This document shows, piece by piece, positions 17,002 through 22,882 of a stretch of DNA of 26,590 nt. The position numbers were made by a program, and so were the translations under genes. Numbering within the stretch: the stretch's first letter is position 1; each line of letters opens with the position of its first letter. The notes under the pieces were generated by a model. It did no database searches and had not been told where the DNA came from. It saw nothing but the letters and a program-made list of their open reading frames with translations. Source of the stretch: JBBIII01 sp037446575 (GTDB lineage: Bacteria; Bacteroidota; Ignavibacteria; UBA10030); contig JBBIII010000030.1 in the NCBI GenBank assembly GCA_037446575.1, forward strand, positions 1 through 26,590, read 5' to 3'.

Positions 17002-17703
17002 ATGCGTGTAGCAATTATATCTGACATTCATTCAAATCTCGAAGCTCTAACAAAGGCGCTCGATATTATTAAAACTCTATCAGTAGACGAAATTATATGT
17101 CTTGGCGACATTATCGGATATGGGGCTAATCCAAATGAATGCCTTGAACTTGTTCGCAAGAATTGTTCTGTAGTTGTTATAGGAAACCATGATGAAGCTG
17201 TATTAAATTTGGATTTATTAGATTATTTCACAGAAGACGCTCGCACGGCTATATTTTGGACTCACAAACAGATTACAAAAGAAAATTATGAATATTTGAA
17301 AACTCTTCAATTGCTAAATAAAAGAGATAATTTACTTTTCGTACATTCATCCCCTTGTATTCCGAGGGAATGGAAATATATTTTTGTAGAGGAGACGGCG
17401 ATAAATGCTTTTAATTGTTTTACGGAATCTTTTTGTTTTATCGGCCATACTCATATTCCCGCCGTTTTTTCAACTAATGGACGAATTCGAGTTATTAAAA
17501 AAGAAGACCGCTATATTATAAATGTTGGAAGCATTGGTCAACCGCGTGATCGAAACATAAACCTGAGTTTTGGACTATTTGATACCGATAAATGGCATTA
17601 TGAAAATATTAGAAATCCATACGATTATAAATTAGCGGCGGAAAAAATATTTGAAGCCGGCTTGCCTATTAGATTGGGACAAAGATTGTTGATTGGAGTA
17701 TAA
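17002..17703 (+). CDS. YfcE/MJ0936-type metallophosphoesterase
   Basis: A 233-aa cytoplasmic dinuclear-metal phosphoesterase. All ligands are present: D8-x-H10 (SDIHSN), G35-D36 (CLGDIIGYGA), G61-N62-H63-D64 (IGNHDEA), H115 (FVHSSP) and G148-H149-T150-H151 (GHTH). The length is usual for the small calcineurin-like group, whose members cleave phosphodiesters or phosphomonoesters of often unknown identity. It starts at ATG with no near SD; an AAAGGAG occurs about 40 nt upstream, too far to serve this start. It is convergent with the ECF sigma gene, stops only 19 bp apart. Confidence 0.9.
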   Translation: MRVAIISDIHSNLEALTKALDIIKTLSVDEIICLGDIIGYGANPNECLELVRKNCSVVVIGNHDEAVLNLDLLDYFTEDARTAIFWTHKQITKENYEYLKTLQLLNKRDNLLFVHSSPCIPREWKYIFVEETAINAFNCFTESFCFIGHTHIPAVFSTNGRIRVIKKEDRYIINVGSIGQPRDRNINLSFGLFDTDKWHYENIRNPYDYKLAAEKIFEAGLPIRLGQRLLIGV

Positions 17704-17722
17704 TTTAAGATATAAACTAAAT

Positions 17723-18331
17723 TCATTCTTCCTCAATTAAACCCCGCTCAAGCGCATAATCATGCAGTTTTTCTTCCAATATTTTTCTTCCTCTGTGCAA
17801 ACGTGAGCGCACAGTTCCAATCGGACAATTCAAAAACTCTGCTATCTCTTCATAAGTCAATTGCTCAATATCGCAAAGTATTACAACAGTGCGGAAATCT
17901 TCCGGCAGTGATTGAAGCGCGTTTATTACTTCGTCGCTCAACATATTCCTATACAAATTTTGTTGAAGATCGTTGGAATCTTTGCTGTCGTCTCTAATTG
18001 AATCATAAAAATTTTCGACATCGTCGTAATCTACCATACCCGGTTCGCGTATTTCTTTTCGGTATCGGTTGATGTACGAATTTTTCATAATCCGAAAGAG
18101 CCACGCGCGCATATTAGTGCCTTTTTCGAATTTATCCCAAAAACGAAAAGCTTTCATAAATGTCTCTTGTAAAAGATCATAAGCATCGTCTCTATCTCCG
18201 GTAGTTCGCAAAGCGAAATTGTATAAAATATCCTTATGCGGGAACGCCTCTGTCTCAAATTCTATTTGACGTCTGCGCAAAGAACTGGATTTTTTTGCGT
18301 CTTCTAGAGTATTTTTCTGCTTTTGAGTCAT
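17723..18331 (-). CDS. ECF-type sigma-70 family RNA polymerase sigma factor
   Basis: A 202-aa group 4 sigma factor. Region 2 lies at about residues 25-95 (DDAYDLLQETFMKAFRFWDKF for core binding, WLFRIMKNSYINRYRK for -10 contact). An acidic linker follows (about 97-125, DYDDVENFYDSIRDDSKDSND). Region 4 lies at about 135-190 (LPEDFRTVVILCDIEQLTYEEIAEFL, then the recognition helix PIGTVRSRLHRGRK). It resembles RpoE/SigW-like ECFs. The basic N-terminal extension of about 20 residues is short and unstructured-looking. The start is ATG without SD. An anti-sigma gene, usual next to such factors, is absent: downstream is a convergent phosphoesterase, and upstream is at best a short ORF. Confidence 0.92.
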   Translation of the reverse strand: MTQKQKNTLEDAKKSSSLRRRQIEFETEAFPHKDILYNFALRTTGDRDDAYDLLQETFMKAFRFWDKFEKGTNMRAWLFRIMKNSYINRYRKEIREPGMVDYDDVENFYDSIRDDSKDSNDLQQNLYRNMLSDEVINALQSLPEDFRTVVILCDIEQLTYEEIAEFLNCPIGTVRSRLHRGRKILEEKLHDYALERGLIEEE

Positions 18332-18357
18332 TTATTCTATCTTATAAAAATCAAATT

Positions 18358-18522
18358 TTATTCGTATAGTAAGTATGTGTTTTCTAAATTTTTGCGGTTT
18401 TTATCGAGCATGACTTTATTTATATTTGTCTCTTTTTCCATTGCGGTAAATGCGCTTAAATAACTGATATCCATAATTGCCGCACCCTTTAAATTCAGCA
18501 GTCGAATATTTTTTCTTGACAT
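18358..18522 (-). CDS. Possible 54-aa protein upstream of the sigma gene
   Basis: An open frame of 54 codons (MSRKNIRLLN at the start, ENTYLLYE at the end) runs on the same strand and stops 26 bp before the sigma factor start. Its inner ATG at 18474 (MDISYLSAF) is preceded by AAAGGG at about 10 nt, which would give a 38-aa product rich in charged residues. The residue mix looks protein-like. There is no recognisable domain, and a small regulator of the sigma factor is only a guess from position. Chance ORFs of this length are possible in this DNA. Confidence 0.3.
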   Translation of the reverse strand: MSRKNIRLLNLKGAAIMDISYLSAFTAMEKETNINKVMLDKNRKNLENTYLLYE

Positions 18523-18874
18523 AATTTATTGCAATATTAATCTGAACATTGAGTGTTTGTTTAAAATTTTTCAATTTGGGAACTTTATTTTTAATTAGTA
18601 AATAAAAAAAAGGCTCTTATTTATAAGATACAGTTTTCTTTAATTCGATGCTTTTTTTAATAAAAAATGTTGCCGAAAATCAGATACTATTTTAATATTC
18701 AGACCGGTAATTTCTATGCGTTATAATCAAGCTTTTAAAACACTTACGCATATAATTAGTAAATTCAATACCGGATATCTTAGTAGACACGCATTGTATT
18801 AATGCGATAAGTAGGCATGAAATAATCGAGATAGAAAATGGTGGATGCAAAAGCGCTAGGAAAATAACGCTTAT
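18523..18874. other. Intergenic region without recognised features
   Basis: AT-rich DNA between the sigma factor region and the DUF457 gene. I see short hairpins only (CGCATT-gtatt-AATGCG at 18790-18806, and AAGCG/CGCTT near 18851-18871, possibly a weak transcript end for the minus-strand operon), and no RNA gene or convincing reading frame. Confidence 0.5.
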
Positions 18875-19417
18875 TTATTTTTTCTTTCCCCGCAATCTTA
18901 CAAATTTAACAACAACCATAGTTAAAGCCAACGGAATCCAAATCCAAAATGCTTCGCTAACTAATATTCGCTTTCCTTCCGAACTAAAAAAATACATAAG
19001 CCGAAAAGGCGAAGCTCTAATAGGCCTAAACGGAAATAAATATCTTCCCGAATCGAATGGAATAAAAAATCCAACGCCGAGTCCGCCAACCGTCATTGCA
19101 TCAAGAATAATATGCGATAAACCGAGGGTAAAAAAATATGCAAGCAAAGCCCACCAATTTTTAGAGAGTCGTTTTGTCTCCCTAAATCCAAATATTACAA
19201 TTAATAAAGCAACAAGGAAAACAAACAAAATAGAATGAGTAAAACCTCTGTGACCAAATACATGTCCATAAGGAACGCCAAGGTATAACAATATGACATC
19301 AACATCTGGAAGAACAGAGCATAGTAATGAAAGTACCCAAAACTTTGGTTTTTTCCTTAGCGAGAAAACCTCGCTGGCTACTATTGCAACTATTCCGTGT
19401 GAAACAAATGTGGGCAT
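18875..19417 (-). CDS. DUF457 (YdjM-type) membrane-bound metal-dependent hydrolase
   Basis: A 180-aa inner membrane protein with about four hydrophobic helices. It carries the family's His/Asp motifs: an opening PTFVSHGIVA, LPDVDV (about residues 37-42), GHRGFTHS (about 55-62) and LSHIILDAMT (about 99-108). These resemble the metal-binding layout of phospholipase C/P1-like hydrolases. Members are described as predicted metal-dependent hydrolases; the substrate is unknown. The ATG lies 12 bp after the restriction endonuclease stop on the same strand, so it may be the last gene of that operon, but similar proteins occur in many contexts and a defence role is not implied. The highly charged C-terminus (RLRGKKK) fits a cytoplasmic end. 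Confidence 0.82.
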   Translation of the reverse strand: MPTFVSHGIVAIVASEVFSLRKKPKFWVLSLLCSVLPDVDVILLYLGVPYGHVFGHRGFTHSILFVFLVALLIVIFGFRETKRLSKNWWALLAYFFTLGLSHIILDAMTVGGLGVGFFIPFDSGRYLFPFRPIRASPFRLMYFFSSEGKRILVSEAFWIWIPLALTMVVVKFVRLRGKKK

Positions 19418-19429
19418 GGGAAGCTAGAT

Positions 19430-20361
19430 TTATTTTTTATCAAATCTTTTAAAATAATTGTCAATTTCTTCTCTAAGTTCTATTCCAACCCGTTCAAAAA
19501 TGCGTAATAATTCTTCATATGCACCTTCCCCGCCAAGAAAATCCCAAAATTCATCAGCGACCTTAAGTTCCTTGTTTAGATCTAACATTCCTCTAATTGT
19601 CCATCTATTGTAAGGTTTCGGTTCGTAAGGATTGTAAGGAATAGCAATGAGAGTATTCACTTTTGCTTTTGGATTTTCAATTAAAATTGTTGCCACCCAT
19701 TCTAATAATGTGCGCTTAAACTCCTTGAATCCTCCCACGTTAGGTTTGACAGTTTTTATATCAAACAAAAACAATTTACCAGAGCTATTTTCAATATATA
19801 GATCTACTTTGGTTGGTTTAATTTCTTTAATTCTTCCTTTTTGACATACCTTCCGGATTGCTTCTATTTCATCTTTTTTATTTGGTAATTTTCTTGCAGT
19901 GGTTAAATTATCCATTATTTCTTGAATTACATTCTGAGCTTCAGAGCTTATTCGGTTANNNNNNNNNNNNNNNNNNNNNNNNNNNNNNNNNNNNNNNNNN
20001 NNNNNNNNNNNNNNNNNNNNNNNNNNNNNNNNNNNNNNNNNNNNNNNNNNNNNNNNNNTAAATTATCCATTATTTCTTGAATTACATTCTGAGCTTCAGA
20101 GCTTATTCGGTTACCTGCAATTGCCTGTCTTTTTACAGACTTAAAGATATTTTGTGATAATGCTATCGCTACTGGTTCAAATATTGTTGTTCCGAAATTC
20201 GTAGTAAGCGAATGGATAAAAGAATATAACGCCATCCGGTCTTTCCCAAGTAATCGAGTATAAAAAGGCATGAACGCGGGTTCAGGATTATAATTTTTAA
20301 ATTTATTTCTAATACATTCTTTAAGCACATCTGCAATATGATCAATTTGTCGATTGTTCAT
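19430..20361 (-). CDS. TdeIII/MjaII-like type II restriction endonuclease, interrupted by an assembly gap
   Basis: Two pieces in the same orientation, 20361 down to the gap and the gap down to 19430, form one protein. The upstream piece ends ...QEIMDNL at the N's; the downstream piece starts inside the repeated segment with MDNLTTARK. Removing the N's and one copy of the 55-bp duplication gives an uninterrupted frame of 258 residues. The nuclease core is PD-(D/E)xK-like: D135 (KVDLYIE) and D149-x-K151 (LFLFDIKT). The later PYNPYEPKPYNRWTIRGMLD block and the final region GGEGAYEELLRIFERVGIEL match, as I remember, the TdeIII/MjaII family (reported specificity GGNCC, not derivable here). The start is the ATG at 20361, two bases after the 61-aa gene stop, with AAAAGG upstream; the frame also extends back to 20418, overlapping that gene. 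Confidence 0.85.
19904..20113. repeat. Identical 55-bp sequences flanking the N gap (contig-end overlap)
   Basis: Positions 19904-19958 and 20059-20113 are the same 55 bases (both begin TAAATTATCC and end TTATTCGGTTA) and face each other directly across the N's. An exact, fixed-length overlap at both contig ends is the signature of an unmerged graph overlap rather than a biological duplication. Collapsing it restores the endonuclease frame. Confidence 0.9.
19959..20058. other. 100-N scaffold gap
   Basis: Exactly 100 undetermined bases, a conventional placeholder length. Given the identical flanks, the true missing length is probably zero, and the surplus is 155 bases in all (gap plus one repeat copy). 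Confidence 0.95.
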
Positions 20362-20363
20362 AA

Positions 20364-20549
20364 TTACCTTTTCCTGATATTTGAAAATATTATTGCGTTT
20401 TCGATTGCATCTCTCCAAGGAATGAGTTTTCCAAGTTTTTCAACAACGATTTCAAGCTCTTTTTTGCCAAGTTTTCTTCTAAGACGTTCATACGCAACAT
20501 CTTGCACATCTTCTATAGTAAGCAAATAAACCACCTCATCATTTTTCAT
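20364..20549 (-). CDS. Small 61-aa protein between methyltransferase and endonuclease genes
   Basis: The frame begins with ATG one base after the methyltransferase stop and ends two bases before the endonuclease start, so all three genes are tightly coupled. AAGGAGG 6 nt upstream of its start, inside the end of the methyltransferase gene, is the best SD of the operon. The product (opening MKNDEVVYLLTIEDVQDVA) is charged and mostly helical, with LRRKLGKKELEIVVEKLGKL and a final WRDAIENAI. It resembles small uncharacterised proteins with an 'EDVQ..A...LGR.L...E' pattern, but I cannot name the family. It lacks the XRE-type HTH of restriction controller (C) proteins. An accessory role with the endonuclease or methyltransferase is inferred only from position. 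Confidence 0.75.
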   Translation of the reverse strand: MKNDEVVYLLTIEDVQDVAYERLRRKLGKKELEIVVEKLGKLIPWRDAIENAIIFSNIRKR

Positions 20550-20550
20550 A

Positions 20551-22248
20551 TTATGCCTCCTTCAAATGGAAAATAATTTCTGAATATGCTCCCTTCTCCT
20601 TTTCGGTTCGATTTAGGACCGGGCGTTTAAATTTATTAACTATTTTCATTCCAGCTTTCTCAGCGATTGTTGGAAATAAATTCCATTTATCGTTGGCAAC
20701 AATGAATACGTCATAATCACTACATAAATGTTTCTTACAATTTTTAAATACTTCTGTTATACCTTTTATATAACTGTCTTTTGCTTCTTTTCCTTGGCCG
20801 TCATATAGACGTCCTATTTCCAGTTCATCCTGTCTTTGGAATCCAAAAAGATCGTAAGCATACGCATGCTGCTCGTGATAGTCAATCAAACCAACATATG
20901 GTGGACTTGTAAATATCCCGCTAATTTTTTGTTTCTTAACAATCGAAGCAAATTCAGGATTTTTTTTAGAAAGTTGTTCTATTATATCAATTTTCCGACT
21001 ATCTCCAGTTAAACAATATTGATATGTGTTCGTGCGTATTTTGTTAAAATCATTCAATCTTTTAATCGTATCTTTTGTATATGTTTCCCACCATTTTAAA
21101 ATGGAAAAAAGAGGTTTACATATTTTCCCGTGTTTCGCGCAATAGTAGGTTGTAGTAACTGGTTCCAGCAGTGTAGCTAAATCGGCATGGGTAGTCGCAC
21201 GGCATGAACGAATAGTCCGACTTAACATAATACTGACAATTTTTTTTGTATTTACATTCTTTGTCTTTTTAATTTCTTCAAATACAAATTCTATTTCTTT
21301 TCTTATATGCGGTGAATACCACTTATCTAAAAATGTATCATTTTTATCTTGCCTTGCTTTTATTTTATATTCTTTTACAAGTTTTTGAAAAACTGGAAGA
21401 AAATCTTTTGCCTTCTCTATTGCATATGATTCCTCATCTAACTCGCCATTTTTAACCTTATACTTGTATTCTGGAACAGGAAAGAATTCGTTGTTATACT
21501 TATACAATTCTTGTAGGAGTTTTTCTTCAAATTCGACAGTGTGTGAGTTTTTTAGAAACCCCTTTAAAAGAATAGTAATTCTCTGAATTTCCTTCTGCAC
21601 ATCCGCTAAATTATAATTTATAATCTTACAATTACTTATCAAACTATTAAATGCAGATACATCAATTCCCAAAGCATGGATTCCTAATTCATTTGCTTGA
21701 ACTAATGCAGTCCCACTGCCGCAAAAGGGATCAAGAATAATGTTTCCTTTTTTAAAATACACCTCTTTTTTAAAACTGTCTGTATGATTATCTAAAAAAT
21801 ATTCTACAAGTTGCGGTATAAATTTCCCCTTATATGGATGAAGACGATGAACGTGCTTTGTTGTTTCCGCCTCTTTATATTGTTCAAAAGATAGAGCCCA
21901 ATTCAAATCCTCGCCAAGTTGATTTTTCCAGGATAATTCTCTATGTCCGTTGTATGATTTATAATACTCTAATAATTCACTTTTTGAGACTTGTGTAAAA
22001 CCATTAGCGCCAATTTTCTTAATTCTACCGTATTGAATTAGATAAGAAATATTTGAAGCCGTAACATTTTTGCCTAAATAGTTTGTCGCCCACTCAGCCG
22101 CTTCTTTTATACTCATCAAATCTGACTTATACTTTTCTTGTGTGGGGGATGAAGAATTATATCCTTCAACTGATTCAGCTGCCTTTTGCTTAGTTGAAGA
22201 CGTGTAGCGCGATTCGTAAGTCAGTTTATTTTGCTTTTTCTTAGGCAT
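20551..22248 (-). CDS. DNA methyltransferase (TSPPY type) with N-terminal helix-turn-helix domain
   Basis: A 565-aa S-adenosylmethionine-dependent DNA methyltransferase, first gene of the restriction-modification operon, protecting host DNA from the downstream endonuclease. Residues 173-180, DPFCGSGT, are motif I (cofactor), and 447-451, TSPPY, are motif IV (catalysis). About 265 residues lie between them, so the order is I, target-recognition-like region, IV. TSPPY is typical of N4-cytosine enzymes, though some N6-adenine enzymes share it. Residues about 44-96 (MSIKEAAEWATNYLGKNV, ISYLIQYGRIKK, VSKSELLEYY) look like a MerR/excisionase-type HTH, unusual on a methylase and suggestive of self-regulation. 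The segment CRATTHADLATLLEPVTTTYY near 350-369 recurs in related methylases. The start is ATG without SD. Upstream DNA holds only degraded-looking sequence. Confidence 0.88.
   Translation of the reverse strand: MPKKKQNKLTYESRYTSSTKQKAAESVEGYNSSSPTQEKYKSDLMSIKEAAEWATNYLGKNVTASNISYLIQYGRIKKIGANGFTQVSKSELLEYYKSYNGHRELSWKNQLGEDLNWALSFEQYKEAETTKHVHRLHPYKGKFIPQLVEYFLDNHTDSFKKEVYFKKGNIILDPFCGSGTALVQANELGIHALGIDVSAFNSLISNCKIINYNLADVQKEIQRITILLKGFLKNSHTVEFEEKLLQELYKYNNEFFPVPEYKYKVKNGELDEESYAIEKAKDFLPVFQKLVKEYKIKARQDKNDTFLDKWYSPHIRKEIEFVFEEIKKTKNVNTKKIVSIMLSRTIRSCRATTHADLATLLEPVTTTYYCAKHGKICKPLFSILKWWETYTKDTIKRLNDFNKIRTNTYQYCLTGDSRKIDIIEQLSKKNPEFASIVKKQKISGIFTSPPYVGLIDYHEQHAYAYDLFGFQRQDELEIGRLYDGQGKEAKDSYIKGITEVFKNCKKHLCSDYDVFIVANDKWNLFPTIAEKAGMKIVNKFKRPVLNRTEKEKGAYSEIIFHLKEA
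20556..20562 (-). promoter_or_regulatory. Strong Shine-Dalgarno of the 61-aa gene
   Basis: AAGGAGG on the minus strand, 6 nt before the ATG at 20549 and lying within the last codons of the methyltransferase gene. It supports the small ORF as a true gene and translational coupling. Confidence 0.85.
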
Positions 22249-22697
22249 GGTTTAGCAAAATTTAATTAAATGAAAATTATACTGCAATATTAAACTCGTA
22301 CTATCTTTTTTGTCCGTTTCGGTGGTGCTATTTAGGAGAAATTGTTACAAGCACAATGCCTGCTTCTGCAACAGGAAAAATTTTGGAAGCGTGCATATAT
22401 TGAATATAGAAAGCCAATTAAAAAAATTTTCATCAGTCAGCAATTGTAGTTGAGAATACAAATTAACTTTCATCAGCGTATATGTGATTTAACGTTGCTG
22501 TAAATATGGCAAAGAGAAAATATCCAACTTTATTTTAATCGACTTACTTGGTTTTTTAGCGTTTAAGAAAAACTGTTACCTGCAAATCCGCCGAATTAAC
22601 TAATCGAAAAAGCGCCGTGCCCTAAATTTGTAATAATGGGACTGAATTTTTCGAGCGGCTTATTATTTTTCTTCCAACTGTATAACCCATCAAAAAT
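22249..22697 (-). other. Intergenic region with coding-like fragments but no intact gene
   Basis: No full reading frame. On the minus strand, in one frame, two stretches read like protein C-termini: 22621-22556 (GTALFRLVNSADLQVTVFLKR then stop) and 22396-22328 (ASKIFPVAEAGIVLVTISPK then stop). They share an 18-bp segment with 15 matches, all three differences being transitions (22331-22348 and 22562-22579). Between them, a hydrophobic stretch (GYFLFAIFTATLNHIYADES) is broken by stops. This suggests decayed copies of a small secreted protein gene, but chance cannot be excluded. The methyltransferase promoter should also lie here; I cannot place it. Confidence 0.35.
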
Positions 22698-22874
22698 TTA
22701 CTTGTCGTATTGGAACAAAATAGTTGTAATTATAATTGCTTTGCCAATACCAACATAAGTCCAGCTATTTGATGAACTTGATGAAATTTCCATTAAGAAC
22801 AAATCTTGTGCATGAACCGCATTCTGAATAATGATGAGAGAGACAAGTATGTATGCGGTCCACTTTCCTATCAA
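22698..22874 (-). CDS. Possible short secreted protein downstream of the TonB receptor (TTG start)
   Basis: A 58-codon frame starts with TTG 8 bases past the receptor stop codon. AGGAG, overlapping that stop (22880-22884), lies 5 nt ahead. The translation contains a convincing signal sequence (WTAYILVSLIIIQNAVHAQD) followed by LFLMEISSSSNSWTYVGIG and IIITTILFQYDK. After the TAA the same frame stays open 33 more codons (IFDGLYSWKKNNKPLEK onward), so this may be the front half of a broken longer gene rather than a true short protein. The operon-like position behind a TonB receptor is where small lipoprotein or secreted partner genes are often found. No family recognised. Confidence 0.4.
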   Translation of the reverse strand: MIGKWTAYILVSLIIIQNAVHAQDLFLMEISSSSSNSWTYVGIGKAIIITTILFQYDK

Positions 22875-22882
22875 TCAGACTC

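Noticed and set aside
18523..18874. A non-coding RNA gene upstream of the sigma factor region
   Set aside because: Only short isolated hairpins in AT-rich DNA, no tRNA-like or known RNA core, and no terminator-promoter pair.
18875..19417. DUF457 gene as a component of a defence system
   Set aside because: It is close to the restriction operon, but the family is widespread in unrelated contexts and no domain supports a defence role.
19948..20418. Two separate genes around the N gap (156-aa frame upstream and 161-aa frame downstream)
   Set aside because: The 55-bp identical flanks show a scaffolding overlap, and collapsing it joins the two frames into one endonuclease gene.
20364..20549. Restriction controller (C) protein
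   Set aside because: The 61-aa product lacks the XRE-type helix-turn-helix pattern and basic recognition helix of C-proteins; it is kept as an unknown small protein.
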